Notes: generated by a model not told the origin, from the letters alone. A DNA stretch of 64,000 bases from ZC4RG17 sp036380875 (GCA_036380875.1 DASVDX010000083.1:53338-117337); one strand, 5' to 3'. Numbered from the stretch's first letter, positions 32,047 to 41,807 are shown. Numbers and translations: made by a program.

Positions 32047-33309
32047 TTGACCGCGCTGGATCACACTGCCGTCGAGACAATCCAGAAGGACCAGCCCGAC
32101 TGGCGGGCGTCCCAGATCGCCGAAGCTTTCGCCGCTTTCCAGGCCCAAGAGGTCCCCACCGGCGCCGAGGAGGAGTGGCGCTACGTCGAGCTCGACTTCG
32201 ACCTCGACGCCCTCACTCTGGCGGCTGATGGCGGTGCGCCTATGGCTCCCGGGCCGTTCCTCGAGACGGCTCTCGGAGGCGCCGTCGGGAAGATCCAGAT
32301 CATCGACGGGCGAGTGGTCGACGTGGCCCTCGACTCGGCCGATGTGAGTGTGAAGCGCCTGGCCGAGGTGGACAGGATCGAGCTCGCCGCCCCCGTGGAT
32401 CGTGACAAGTTCGCTGCGGCCCACCTGGCCTTTGCCACCGACGGCGCCGTCGTCTCCGTGCGCCCCGGGGCGGTGGTGCAGGCGCCGATCGTCGTGGACA
32501 TCCAGGCCACCCAGCCGGGGACGATCACGTTCCCGCACCTGGAGTTCCAGGTCGGCACCAACGCCGAAGCCGCCTTGATCGTCGTCTACCGCAGCCCCGA
32601 CGGTCTCGAGGCGGTGGCGGTGCCCGACGTCGTCCTCACCGCCGAAGACGGCGCCCAGTTGCGGTTCATGTCGGTGCAGGGCTGGGCGGAGACCACCACC
32701 GGTCTCGTCCATCAGCGTTTGCATCTGGGTCGCGACGCCACCGGCCGCATCGGCGAGGTCGGATTGGGAGGCAAGGTCGCCCGCCTCGACCTGTGGGTGG
32801 ATCTGGAGGGAGCCGGCTCGTCCGCCGAGGTGGTGGGGGTCTACTTCGGCGAAGACAACCAGACGCTCGACTACCGCATGACCATCAACCACATCGGGCG
32901 CAACACGACCTCCGACGTGTTCATGAAGGGGGCGGTGGAGGACTACGCCCAGTCGGTCTTCACCGGCCTGCTCCGGATCGAGAAGGACGCGGTGCGGTCG
33001 TCGGCGTTCGAGACGAACCGCAACCTCGTCCTCTCGGAGCACGCCAAGGCGCATTCCGTGCCGAACCTGGAGATCCTCTGCAACGACGTCATGTGCGGCC
33101 ATGGCTCGTCGGTGGGGCCGCTGGAGGACGAGTACCTCTACTACCTCCAGTCTCGGGGCATCTCCCGGGCACGGGCCGAGAGGATGCTCGTCAGGGGCTT
33201 CTTCTCTGAGGTGATCGAGCGCTTGCCGATCGACTCCCTCGCCGAGCCCATCGAAGACGCTGTGTTCCGCCGCTTCACCCAGGCGCAGGAGGAGGGCCGC
33301 CTGTCGTGA
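32047..33309 (+). CDS. sufD: Fe-S cluster assembly protein SufD
   Basis: Partner of SufB in the SufBC2D scaffold. It has about 420 residues starting at TTG 32047, chosen because GGAG sits 8 nt upstream; GTG 32041 is the alternative. SufB/D core segments are FGEDNQTLDYRMTINHIGRN, VFMKGAVEDYAQSVFTGLLRI and CNDVMCGHGSSVGPL, the last with the His that faces SufB in the cluster-forming interface. The N-terminal third is helical with WRASQIAEAFAAF. It heads a suf unit (sufD, Rieske, sufC) with four-base and one-base overlaps. Confidence 0.95.
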   Translation: MTALDHTAVETIQKDQPDWRASQIAEAFAAFQAQEVPTGAEEEWRYVELDFDLDALTLAADGGAPMAPGPFLETALGGAVGKIQIIDGRVVDVALDSADVSVKRLAEVDRIELAAPVDRDKFAAAHLAFATDGAVVSVRPGAVVQAPIVVDIQATQPGTITFPHLEFQVGTNAEAALIVVYRSPDGLEAVAVPDVVLTAEDGAQLRFMSVQGWAETTTGLVHQRLHLGRDATGRIGEVGLGGKVARLDLWVDLEGAGSSAEVVGVYFGEDNQTLDYRMTINHIGRNTTSDVFMKGAVEDYAQSVFTGLLRIEKDAVRSSAFETNRNLVLSEHAKAHSVPNLEILCNDVMCGHGSSVGPLEDEYLYYLQSRGISRARAERMLVRGFFSEVIERLPIDSLAEPIEDAVFRRFTQAQEEGRLS

Positions 33310-33620
33310 GTTGGATCCAGGTCGTGGAGGCCAAACGGATCCCGCAGGGCCGCGGGCTGCGAGTCGAGATCGGCGAGCATCGCATCGCGCTGTTTCGGAT
33401 CGGAGGAGACGTGTACGCCATCGGCGACCGCTGCAGCCACGCCGAGGCGTCCCTGGCCGAGGGCGACGTGTTCGGCTTCGAGGTGGAATGCCCCCGTCAC
33501 GGCAGCGCCTTCGACCTGCGCACCGGCGAGCCTCAGGCTCTCCCCGCCACCCAGCGGGTTCCCGTCTACGACGCCAAGGTGGAAGACGGGTTGGTCTTCT
33601 TGAGGATTGGAGAAGAGTGA
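33306..33620 (+). CDS. Rieske-type [2Fe-2S] ferredoxin of the suf operon
   Basis: A 104-residue Rieske protein with the ligands Cys43 and His45 (CSH) and Cys62 and His65 (CPRH), closest in style to NirD or ring-hydroxylating dioxygenase ferredoxins. No oxygenase gene is nearby. It lies between sufD and sufC, the same place as in suf operons of streptomycetes and mycobacteria. It may carry electrons for cluster assembly or serve as a built-in target. Start GTG 33306 overlaps the sufD stop; its own stop overlaps sufC. Confidence 0.9.
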   Translation: MSWIQVVEAKRIPQGRGLRVEIGEHRIALFRIGGDVYAIGDRCSHAEASLAEGDVFGFEVECPRHGSAFDLRTGEPQALPATQRVPVYDAKVEDGLVFLRIGEE

Positions 33621-34426
33621 TGACGTACGCCCTCGAGATCGAGAACCTGCATGCGTCCGTAGACGGCAGTGAGATCCTTCGCGGTGTCGACCTCCAGATC
33701 CCCTTCGGCGAGATCCACGTGGTGATGGGACCCAACGGATCCGGGAAGTCCACGCTGAGCCACGTGCTGACCGGCAACCCGGAGTACCGGGTCGAAGGAT
33801 CCGCCAAGCTCGCCGGCACCGAGATCCTCGGCATGGACGTCGACGAGCGCAGCCGACTCGGACTGCTGCAGGCGTTCCAGTACCCGACGGAGGTGCCGGG
33901 TGTGCGCCTGGGCGACTTCGTCCGGGAGGCCGCCGAAGAGAGAGGCTTCGACCTCGACGAGGTGGAGAAGCGGATCCAGGAGGCCTCCGAGCGTTTCGGG
34001 ATGGCCGAGTTCCTCGACCGGTCCCTGAACGACGACCTGTCAGGCGGCGAGAAGAAGCGCTCTGAGATCTTCCAACTGGCGGTCCTCTCCCCGAAGGTGG
34101 CCATCCTCGACGAGATCGACTCCGGTCTCGACATCGACGCCGTGCGTCAGGTGGCCGAGGCGGTCGAGGCGATGCGCAGCCCCGACATGGCGGTGATCAT
34201 GATCACCCACTACGCCCGCATCCTCCGGTACCTGTCACCGGATCGGGTGCACGTCATGCTCGACGGTCGCATCGTGGAATCAGGCGGTCCGGAACTGGCC
34301 GAACAGCTCGAGCAAGGCGGATACGAGGCGCTACGCGCCCGCCTGGGGATCGAAGCACCGAAGGCTGAGGAACCCGATATCCCCAAAGCCGCCGACTTCT
34401 TCACCGAGACGCCGTTCGACCGCTGA
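33620..34426 (+). CDS. sufC: Fe-S assembly ATPase SufC (copy 1)
   Basis: A 268-residue ABC ATPase that powers SufBC2D. Walker A is GPNGSGKST, the SufC-type Q-loop is LLQAFQYPTEVPG, the signature LSGGEKKRSEIFQLA, and Walker B AILDEIDSGLDID, with the extra SufC acidic turn. The start is ATG 33620, overlapping the Rieske stop. Compared with the second copy at 43.7 kb it has a longer C-terminal tail (about 20 residues). A hairpin overlaps the stop codon. It belongs to the sufD operon. Confidence 0.94.
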   Translation: MTYALEIENLHASVDGSEILRGVDLQIPFGEIHVVMGPNGSGKSTLSHVLTGNPEYRVEGSAKLAGTEILGMDVDERSRLGLLQAFQYPTEVPGVRLGDFVREAAEERGFDLDEVEKRIQEASERFGMAEFLDRSLNDDLSGGEKKRSEIFQLAVLSPKVAILDEIDSGLDIDAVRQVAEAVEAMRSPDMAVIMITHYARILRYLSPDRVHVMLDGRIVESGGPELAEQLEQGGYEALRARLGIEAPKAEEPDIPKAADFFTETPFDR

Positions 34427-34456
34427 CCCGGGGGCTTTGCGCCTTCGGGCCGGGTC
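34425..34456 (+). terminator. Hairpin after the sufD-Rieske-sufC operon
   Basis: GACCCGG (34425-34431) pairs with CCGGGTC (34450-34456), with a possible inner GGC/GCC pair. It begins within the sufC stop codon. No clear U-tract follows. Probable operon end before the M42 peptidase gene. Confidence 0.45.
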
Positions 34457-34473
34457 TGGGAATCTCCCCGGCG

Positions 34474-35565
34474 ATGGCACCCCGCACCACCGAACGCCGC
34501 TGGCTCGAGCATCTCACCGCGATTCCCACCGTGCCCGGCCACGAGTGGCGGGTGCTCGACTGGGTGACGGCGTGGACGGAACGTAGGGCCGACCTGGCAT
34601 TGCGACGCGATCGTCACGGGAACCTCCTGATCACCCGCAAGGGCCGGAAGAAGGCCGCCCCGGTGGTAGCAGTCGCCCACACCGACCATCCCGGCTTCGT
34701 CGTCACCGCCGCCGGCCGCCACGCGGCCGTGGTCGAGTTCCGAGGAGGGGTGCGCCCGGAGTACTTCGCCGGCCGTCCCCGTCTCGAGTTCTTCGATGCC
34801 ACGGGAGCGCGCCATCCCGCCACCCTGGTCGAGTTCGACCCCGACACCTCCATCGGAACCGTCGAGGTCCCACGGGGTCACCTCCTGAGAGATGGGGACA
34901 TCGGACGATGGTCGTTCGGGCGTCGGCGCCTCGGCATCCGCGGCGGGGCTTGCCACGCCCCTGCCTGCGACGACCTCGCCGGTGTGGCGGCTGCCCTCGC
35001 CGCATTGGACCGCTCCCGGGCGGACCCGGGTCTCAACCATTTCGCGGTGCTGCTCACCCGCGCCGAGGAACTCGGGTTCATCGGGGCGATCGGCGCTGCC
35101 CGTGACAACACCCTCCCCGAAGGAAGTCGGGTCCTGTCGATCGAATGCAGTCGAGCCTTCGTCGACTCCCCGCTCGGCGCCGGCCCCGTCGTGCGGGTGG
35201 GGGATGCCTCGAGCGTATTCGATCACAGGCTGACCAACCTCGTGTCGTCCGCAGCGAAAGAGAGCGGCATCGCCCACCAGCGCAAGCTGATGGCCGGCGG
35301 GTCGTGCGAGGCGACCGCCTTCCTGGCATACGGCCACCAGACCACCGGTCTGTGCCTGCCTCTCGCCAACTACCACAACATGGGCAACCTCGACTCGGTG
35401 GAATCCGGGAGCGGCGTGGCCCAACCCGCGCCTGAGGCTGTCAGCGTCGAAGACTTCCATGGACTGGTCGATCTGCTGTTGGTGGCCGCCCGGGCGGCAG
35501 ACGGCGAATGGGCCCTGACGCAGCGCCTCGACGAACTGTTCGAGAAAGAAAAGGGAGTGCTGTGA
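34474..35565 (+). CDS. M42/M20-type zinc aminopeptidase
   Basis: A 363-residue di-zinc peptidase. Metal and catalytic residues seen are His69 and Asp71 (AHTDHPG), Asp166 and Asp167 (ACDDLAG), Glu198 and Glu199 (RAEELGFIG), Glu in LSIECSRAF, and a late His (NYHNMG). This is the M42 glutamyl-aminopeptidase pattern, including the inserted beta domain at about residues 85-150. It probably trims peptides in the cytoplasm. The GNAT gene downstream overlaps its stop. Confidence 0.85.
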   Translation: MAPRTTERRWLEHLTAIPTVPGHEWRVLDWVTAWTERRADLALRRDRHGNLLITRKGRKKAAPVVAVAHTDHPGFVVTAAGRHAAVVEFRGGVRPEYFAGRPRLEFFDATGARHPATLVEFDPDTSIGTVEVPRGHLLRDGDIGRWSFGRRRLGIRGGACHAPACDDLAGVAAALAALDRSRADPGLNHFAVLLTRAEELGFIGAIGAARDNTLPEGSRVLSIECSRAFVDSPLGAGPVVRVGDASSVFDHRLTNLVSSAAKESGIAHQRKLMAGGSCEATAFLAYGHQTTGLCLPLANYHNMGNLDSVESGSGVAQPAPEAVSVEDFHGLVDLLLVAARAADGEWALTQRLDELFEKEKGVL

Positions 35566-36230
35566 CCCTTCCGGTCGGTCCAGCTCTTCCCGGGTGGAGG
35601 CCTCCACCTCTTCTCGGACCGACGGTCCTAGAGGGTCGCTATGTCACGGTCTCTCCACTCGCTGAGCGAGACTTCGAGTCGCTCTGGGAGTCGTTCGCCG
35701 ATGCCGGAAGCGACCTGTGGACCTACATGTCGTACGGCCCGTTCGTCGACCGGGCCGACATGGAGCGAACCGCCTCCGCTTGGATCGGTTCAGCCGACCC
35801 ACTGTTCTTCACGTTCGACGTCGAAGGCGCGGCCCGGGGGTGGGGGGCGTATCTGCGCATCGAGCCCGGTCACGGTGTTGCCGAAGTCGGTCACCTCGTG
35901 TTCTCTCCCCGGCTGCAGCGCACTCCGGCGGCGACCGAGGCGATGTACCTGATGATGCGCCACGTGTTCGAGCTCGGGTACCGTCGCTACGAGTGGAAAT
36001 GCGACGCCCTGAACGCCGCTTCCCGGCGAGCGGCCGAACGGCTCGGCTTCACCTACGAGGGGACGTTCCGCCAGCACATGGTGTACAAGGGGCGCAACCG
36101 GGACACCGCCTGGTATTCGGTCATCGATGCGGAATGGCCGAAGCTGCGTGACGCATTCGAGGGGTGGCTCGATCCGTCGAACTTCGACAGCCAGGGGCGC
36201 CAGCGGCGGCGTCTGGCCGATTTCCGCTGA
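35562..36230 (+). CDS. GNAT-family N-acetyltransferase, RimJ/RimL-like
   Basis: A 222-residue acetyltransferase. The start is GTG 35562, overlapping the peptidase stop, with GGGAG upstream. Signatures are LEGRYVTVSPLAERDF at the N-terminus, VAEVGHLVFSPRLQRTPAATEAMYLM (acetyl-CoA-binding core, in parts) and NAASRRAAERLGFTYEG, which is typical of RimL-type enzymes acting on N-termini or small amines. It converges directly with the cyclase gene (stop codons adjacent). The substrate is unknown. Confidence 0.88.
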   Translation: MTLPVGPALPGWRPPPLLGPTVLEGRYVTVSPLAERDFESLWESFADAGSDLWTYMSYGPFVDRADMERTASAWIGSADPLFFTFDVEGAARGWGAYLRIEPGHGVAEVGHLVFSPRLQRTPAATEAMYLMMRHVFELGYRRYEWKCDALNAASRRAAERLGFTYEGTFRQHMVYKGRNRDTAWYSVIDAEWPKLRDAFEGWLDPSNFDSQGRQRRRLADFR

Positions 36231-39065
36231 TCAGTCGATCGAACGGCGCAGGAGTGCCCATCCCTCGCCGAGGCTGAGGCGGGAGCCGTCGGCGATCAAC
36301 CGCTCGGTTCGCTCCTCGCCGATCTCTGTGGCGATCTCCTTCCGCAGCTCGTCGTGCATCGCCGAACGGCTGAGGGCCACAGCTCCCGACATGTCGATCG
36401 ATCGAGCCAGTCCGAGGAGGAGAGCGGAGTTGGCGACCTGCCCGCTCTCCAGCAGGACCCGGGTGGCGGAATCGAGCAGGCGCCCGGTGTGCAACTCCTG
36501 CATGGGAAGGGTCGGAAGAGCGTCGAGCACGGTCCGGAGATGCTCCTTCGCCTCGTCCAGGTGGCCCAGGTGGGCGCAGGTGGAGGCCAGGATGCGGTGG
36601 CCGCTCGCCCAACAGGAGATGTCGCCGCAGTCGCGCAGGTAGCCGATCGCCTCGGTCAGGTATCTCTTGGCGGGCTCGTGGCTGGCGTATCGAGTGGTGA
36701 GGAGGGCGCCCAGGAAGACGGCGGCATGCCCCCGCCAGAAGGGGAGTTCTATCCGCTCGGTGAGGTCGAGCGCCCGCACCAGGTTGGTGCGAACCCAATC
36801 CTCGTCGGGATCGCCGAACGATTCGGTGAGCGAGGCCGCCAGCAGCGCCTCGTCGCCCAGCGCTTCGAAGGTGGCGATGGCCGCCTCCAGATGTTCCCGA
36901 GCCCGAGGGTCGGATGGCGACAGGTACGCCCCGAAGAGGAAATCGACGATGCCCCGTTCCCATTCCGGCTCCCACCATTGCGGTTCCGGGTGGTCGACGA
37001 GCAACCGCCGGGCCATTTCCAGATGTTCGGCATAGCTCGAGTCGTCGGTGGAGTGACGGATCGCCGCTCCCAGGACTAGTTCCATGCGGCCGACCAGTTC
37101 GGGTTCGCCGACCCGGCGCGCGATCTCGAGGCCCCGCCGTGCGTGATCCACCGACGTCGGCTGCGTTATCTCCGCTCCCAGGAAGGCCGTGGTCCACCAA
37201 GCCCTGATCAAGATGTCACGGTCGACGTCGGGCGGATCGACTTCCAGCACGGCCAGGGCGGTTTCGATGGCCTCGACCTGTTTGCCGGTGTGCATCCAGT
37301 ACAGGAACAGGTCGAACACCATGCGCAGGTAGCGCTCGTGCTCGCCCGCTTCTGACAGTGCCCGCAACGCCTGGAGCAGGTTGGCGTGGTCCTGATCGAG
37401 CGATGCCCGGGTGGGGATCTGGTCGGGGCCGCGCAGGCGGGGGGCGGACTCGGCGGCGCGGTCGGCATAGTGATGAGCGTGGGCGGCGAACGCCGCCCTT
37501 GCCTCGCCGGAAGCAGTGAGCTTCTCCTGCGCATACTGACGGACGGGCTCGAGCAATCGGTAGCGGCTGCCGTTCTCCGACGGCGAGGCCGCCACCAGCG
37601 ACTTGTCGACGAGCGAGTCGAGGATGTCGAGCACTTCCCCGGCGGCGATGTCCTCTCCTGAGCAGACATCCTCGGCGGCGGCCAGGTCGAAGCCTCCGGC
37701 GAACACCGCCAGGCGGGCGAATACGGTCCGTTCGGCTTCCGTCAGCAGTTCGTGGGACCAGTCGATGGTGGCCTGGAGCGTCCGCTGGCGGGGGAGAGCC
37801 GTCTTGGCGGACCCCGAGAGGATGCGGAACGAGTCCTCGAGCCGTTCAGCGAGTTCGGAGGCCGACAGGCTGCGCAGCCGGGCAGCGGCGAGCTCCAGCC
37901 CGAGCGGGATCCCGTCGATGCGGCGGCAGATGCGGGCGATGGCCCTCATCTCGTCCGCTCCGGGGTCGAAGTCGGGACGCACGGCACGGGCTCTTTCGAG
38001 GAAGAGCCGGATGGATTCGGCTGCGGCTGGGTCGTCGTCGCGGGGCAACTCCAGTGAGGGGACGGGCACGATCGTCTCCCCGATGCCCAATGACTCCCGG
38101 GACGTGGCGAGGACCTTCACGCCGGGGGAGGCCTGCAGCAGGTGGTGGATGGCACGCGCCGACCCTTCCAGGAGATGCTCGCAGTTGTCGATGACGACGA
38201 GCAGAGACTTGCCTGCCAGGTGGCGGTTGATGACTTCTTCGATGGGGCTGCGCTCTCCGGGTCGCAATCCCCACACCGCTCCCACCGCCGCCATGATCAT
38301 CGCCGCGTCGGTGATCGGCGCCAGCTCCACGAACCACGCCCCATCGCGAAGGTCGTGGACCTGGCGACGAGCCGTCTCGATCGCGAGACGTGTCTTTCCG
38401 GTCCCGCCCACGCCGGTCAAGACCACCAAACGGTTCTGGCGGAGAAGGGCCTCCAGCTCCGCCAGCTCGGCTCGGCGTCCAACGAACGAGCTGGGGTAGG
38501 TGGGGAGGTTGTGGCTGGGTCCCACGGTTCGAAGTGGAGCGGTGACGGCCGGCAATTGCGGATGGCGGATCTCGAACAGGTGCTCTGCCTCGGCGAGGTC
38601 TTTCAGCCGATGGGTACCGAGATCGTCGAGGTAGGCCGGGTCGATCCCGTGGAGGGCCCGGGCCGTGACAGCAGACGCGAGGATCTGGCCGCCGTTGCCG
38701 GCCGTCATGATCCGGGCGGCGCGGTTGACGGCTGGGCCGAAGTAGTTGCCGTCCCGTTCGTCGGCTCGCCCGGAGTGGACTCCCATCCGAACCTTCAAGA
38801 CCGGACCCGACCATTCCGTCTGCGCCAGTCGCAGTTGGACGGCGAGGGCTGCGGAGATCGCTGCCACCGGTGAGGAGAACGCCGCTCCGAAGCCGTCGCC
38901 GGCGGTCGAGAAGATGTGGCCGCCGTTCGCCTCCACGACCTCGCGTACGAGAGCGTCGTGGGCCTCGATGCTTGTCGCCATCCCGGTCGGGTCGGTTTCC
39001 CACAGGTGGGTGGACCCCTCGACGTCGGTGAACAGGAATGTGACCGACCCGGTGGGCGGTGTCAT
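36231..39065 (-). CDS. Class III nucleotidyl cyclase fused to AAA/NB-ARC-like ATPase and TPR region
   Basis: A 944-residue signalling protein from ATG 39065 (-10 box TACGCT 6 nt upstream). Residues 1-165 are a class III cyclase: metal Asp14 (FTDVEGST) and Asp57 (AGDGFG), and transition-state Asn114 and Arg118 (VNRAAR). The two purine-selecting positions are Ser53 and Asn107 instead of Lys and Asp. Next is an AAA-type ATPase (Walker A TGVGGTGKT, Walker B LLVVIDNCEH), then helical repeats to the end. This matches the mycobacterial Rv0386 architecture, but no LuxR-type HTH is present. Product and trigger are unknown. Confidence 0.88.
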   Translation of the reverse strand: MTPPTGSVTFLFTDVEGSTHLWETDPTGMATSIEAHDALVREVVEANGGHIFSTAGDGFGAAFSSPVAAISAALAVQLRLAQTEWSGPVLKVRMGVHSGRADERDGNYFGPAVNRAARIMTAGNGGQILASAVTARALHGIDPAYLDDLGTHRLKDLAEAEHLFEIRHPQLPAVTAPLRTVGPSHNLPTYPSSFVGRRAELAELEALLRQNRLVVLTGVGGTGKTRLAIETARRQVHDLRDGAWFVELAPITDAAMIMAAVGAVWGLRPGERSPIEEVINRHLAGKSLLVVIDNCEHLLEGSARAIHHLLQASPGVKVLATSRESLGIGETIVPVPSLELPRDDDPAAAESIRLFLERARAVRPDFDPGADEMRAIARICRRIDGIPLGLELAAARLRSLSASELAERLEDSFRILSGSAKTALPRQRTLQATIDWSHELLTEAERTVFARLAVFAGGFDLAAAEDVCSGEDIAAGEVLDILDSLVDKSLVAASPSENGSRYRLLEPVRQYAQEKLTASGEARAAFAAHAHHYADRAAESAPRLRGPDQIPTRASLDQDHANLLQALRALSEAGEHERYLRMVFDLFLYWMHTGKQVEAIETALAVLEVDPPDVDRDILIRAWWTTAFLGAEITQPTSVDHARRGLEIARRVGEPELVGRMELVLGAAIRHSTDDSSYAEHLEMARRLLVDHPEPQWWEPEWERGIVDFLFGAYLSPSDPRAREHLEAAIATFEALGDEALLAASLTESFGDPDEDWVRTNLVRALDLTERIELPFWRGHAAVFLGALLTTRYASHEPAKRYLTEAIGYLRDCGDISCWASGHRILASTCAHLGHLDEAKEHLRTVLDALPTLPMQELHTGRLLDSATRVLLESGQVANSALLLGLARSIDMSGAVALSRSAMHDELRKEIATEIGEERTERLIADGSRLSLGEGWALLRRSID

Positions 39066-39171
39066 GGGAAGAGCGTACAAGCGCGATCGTGCCGCGGGTC
39101 GGCTGAGGCGGCGTTCTCTTTACGGGGCTGGCTGTCGGGGTGGCTACCGTCGAGGCGGAAAGGAGACGAGA

Positions 39172-40563
39172 GTGACGTACCGTATCGAAAAGGATTCGAT
39201 GGGCGAGGTGCAGGTCCCGGCCGACGCTCTCTACGGGGCCTCTACACAGCGAGCCAGAGACAACTTCCCCATCTCGGGCATCCGCTTCTCCCGCCGGTTC
39301 ATCTGGGCGCTGGGGCTGCTCAAGGGCTCAGCGGCGACGGCGGCCCACCAGGCCGGATACCTGGATGAGAAGATCGCGCAGGCGGTACGCGCCGCCGCCG
39401 ACGAGGTGATGTCGGGTGACCTCGACGATCACTTCCCCCTCGACATCTTCCAGACGGGCTCGGGCACCTCGACCAACACGAATGCCAACGAGGTGATCGC
39501 CAACCGGGCCACCATCGCCTTGGGCGGCGAACCCGGTTCGAAGCTCGTCCATCCCAACGACCACGTGAACTTCGGTCAATCCTCGAACGACGTGATCCCA
39601 AGCGTCATCCACATCGCCGCCGTGGCCGCACTGCGCGAGGACCTGATTCCAGCCCTCGAGGGATTGGCGGGTTCCCTGTCCGCCAAGGCGGAGGAGTTCG
39701 CTGATGTGGTCAAGTCGGGGCGGACCCATCTGATGGACGCCACCCCGGTGACGCTCGGCCAGGAGTTCGGCGGGTACGCCGCCCAGGTTCGCAAAGGTGT
39801 CGAACGACTCCAGTCGGTCCTGCCGGGCCTCGAGGAACTGGCCCTGGGTGGGACCGCGGTCGGCACTGGCCTCAACGCTCCCGAGGGCTTCGCCGCATCG
39901 ACCATCGCCCTCATCGCCGAGCGGACCGGCTACCCGTTCCGGGAAGCCGATGACCACTTCGAGGCCCAAGCCGCCAAGGACGCCGTCGTCATGGCCTCCG
40001 GCGCGCTCAAGACCGTCGCGGTTTCGCTGTTCAAGATCGCCAACGACATCCGCTTCCTCGGCTCCGGGCCGACCTCCGGGATCGCCGAGCTGCGTATCCC
40101 CGACCTCCAGCCGGGTTCGTCGATCATGCCGGGCAAGGTCAACCCGGTGATGTCCGAGATGCTGATGCAGGTCGCCGCCCAGGTGGTCGGCAACGACGCC
40201 ACCATCACCTGGTCGGGTGCCAACGGCAACTTCGAGCTGAACGTGATGATGCCGGTGATGGCCCACGCCCTGCTCCAGTCGATAGAGATCCTCGCCAACG
40301 GGGCGGACACTTTTCGGCGTCGCTGCGTGGAGGGCCTGGAGGCGAACGTGGAGAGGGCTCGAGAGCTGGTGGAGAAGAACGCCATCATCGTCACCGCCCT
40401 CAATCCGTACATCGGCTACGACGCCGGGGCCAGGATCGCCAAAGAGGCGGTCCTCACCGGGCGGTCGGTGCGCGAATTGGTCCTCGAGCAGGGCCTGATG
40501 ACAGAAGAGGAGCTCAACAAGGCTCTCGACATCAAGCGGATGACGCAGGGTGGCGTGATGTGA
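39172..40563 (+). CDS. fumC: Fumarate hydratase, class II
   Basis: Interconverts fumarate and malate in the TCA cycle; the class II enzyme is Fe-S-free and oxygen-stable. It has 463 residues from GTG 39172, with AGGAGA upstream. Signatures are TGSGTSTNTNANEV, HPNDHVNFGQSSND, KSGRTHLMDATPVTLGQE and the catalytic loop GSSIMPGKVNPV. The frame is open upstream of the GTG, but that is antisense cyclase DNA. It forms an operon with xseA and xseB through overlapping starts. Confidence 0.95.
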   Translation: MTYRIEKDSMGEVQVPADALYGASTQRARDNFPISGIRFSRRFIWALGLLKGSAATAAHQAGYLDEKIAQAVRAAADEVMSGDLDDHFPLDIFQTGSGTSTNTNANEVIANRATIALGGEPGSKLVHPNDHVNFGQSSNDVIPSVIHIAAVAALREDLIPALEGLAGSLSAKAEEFADVVKSGRTHLMDATPVTLGQEFGGYAAQVRKGVERLQSVLPGLEELALGGTAVGTGLNAPEGFAASTIALIAERTGYPFREADDHFEAQAAKDAVVMASGALKTVAVSLFKIANDIRFLGSGPTSGIAELRIPDLQPGSSIMPGKVNPVMSEMLMQVAAQVVGNDATITWSGANGNFELNVMMPVMAHALLQSIEILANGADTFRRRCVEGLEANVERARELVEKNAIIVTALNPYIGYDAGARIAKEAVLTGRSVRELVLEQGLMTEEELNKALDIKRMTQGGVM

Positions 40564-41807
40564 CCGATGCCGCCGCCCGGTCGCCGGCTGAGACGACTCT
40601 GACCGTCGCCGAGCTCCACTCTCGGGTGGCGACGGCGGTAACCGGGGCGTTCCCCGCCCCGGTGTGGGTGCGGGGCGAGGTGTCGGGCCTGCGGCGCACC
40701 TCCCGCGGCGCTGTGTTCTTTCGTCTCGTCGATCCTGGCGGCAGTGGCGAGGTCGTCGAGGTATCGGCGCGGGGGCGGGTGATGTACGACATCGACCGCA
40801 CGCTCGACTCCGCCGGCGTGGGTTCGATGCGAGACGGCATCGAGGTGCGTATCCGGGCCGTAGTGGGAGTCGACCCCTCGCGTTCGATCATCAGGCTCAC
40901 CCTTCTCGGCGTCGACCCCGAGTTCATCGCCGGACGTCTGGCCCTCGACCGCCAGCAGGTCCTCGCCCGGCTGGCGGCGGACGGCTCGCTCCACGCCAAC
41001 CGCCGCCACCCGATTCCCCTCGTGCCGCTCCAGATCGGGCTGGTCACCAGCCGCGGCTCGGCGGCCCACGCCGACTTCATCGACCACCTCCGGCGCTCCG
41101 GCTACCGCTTCCGGGTGCGGACCGTCCATGCCGCCACCCAGGGCGATACGGCGGCGGCGTCGGTCGCCCGGGCGTTGCGACGGCTCGCCGTAGAAGCCCT
41201 GGACGTGGCGGTGGTGGTTCGGGGCGGAGGTTCGCGGCTGGACCTTCTCCCTTTCGACTCCGAGGAGGTGGCCCGGGCGGTGGCGGAGATGCCGGTGCCC
41301 GTGATCGTCGGTATCGGCCACGAAACCGACAGGTGCGTGGTCGACGAGGTGGCGGCGGTGTCGGTGAAGACGCCTACGGCCGCCGCCGAGTGGCTCGTGG
41401 CCCGGGTCGGCGATTACGCCGGTCGGATCGAAACCGCTCGGCGACTGATTCGGGAAGAGGCGCGGGCCGTGTGCACCCGGGCGCAACGCCAGCTCGACCA
41501 CTCGGCCGCGGTTCTCGGCACTGCGCGGGCCAGCCTCGCTCGCCAGGCCGAGATGCTCGCCGAGCTGAGGTCGTCGATCGCCGACGAGGCCAGGCGCGCT
41601 CTGCACCAGCACCGTCAGGTCCTGGACGGGATGGAGGAGATGCTCGACGCCCTCGGGGTGGAGTCGACACTTCGCCGCGGGTTTGCCATCGTCACCGCAG
41701 TCGACGGCCGTGTCATCCGCTCGGCGAGGGAGGTGGCGCCGGGTCAGCGGCTGCGGGTCCGGTTCGCCGACGGGAGCGTGAGGGTGGAGGTCGAAGGAGA
41801 TGCCTGA
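40560..41807 (+). CDS. xseA: Exodeoxyribonuclease VII, large subunit
   Basis: A 415-residue nuclease subunit that degrades single-stranded DNA together with XseB. The N-terminal OB fold (about 15-110) contains VWVRGEVSGL and the ssDNA-binding region. The catalytic part has IGLVTSRGSAAHADFIDHL, VVVRGGGSRLDLLPFD, VIVGIGHETDRCVVDEVA and KTPTAAAEWL, then a coiled coil and the terminal RGFAIV. Start GTG 40560 overlaps fumC; the stop overlaps xseB by 8 bases. Confidence 0.95.
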   Translation: MTDAAARSPAETTLTVAELHSRVATAVTGAFPAPVWVRGEVSGLRRTSRGAVFFRLVDPGGSGEVVEVSARGRVMYDIDRTLDSAGVGSMRDGIEVRIRAVVGVDPSRSIIRLTLLGVDPEFIAGRLALDRQQVLARLAADGSLHANRRHPIPLVPLQIGLVTSRGSAAHADFIDHLRRSGYRFRVRTVHAATQGDTAAASVARALRRLAVEALDVAVVVRGGGSRLDLLPFDSEEVARAVAEMPVPVIVGIGHETDRCVVDEVAAVSVKTPTAAAEWLVARVGDYAGRIETARRLIREEARAVCTRAQRQLDHSAAVLGTARASLARQAEMLAELRSSIADEARRALHQHRQVLDGMEEMLDALGVESTLRRGFAIVTAVDGRVIRSAREVAPGQRLRVRFADGSVRVEVEGDA

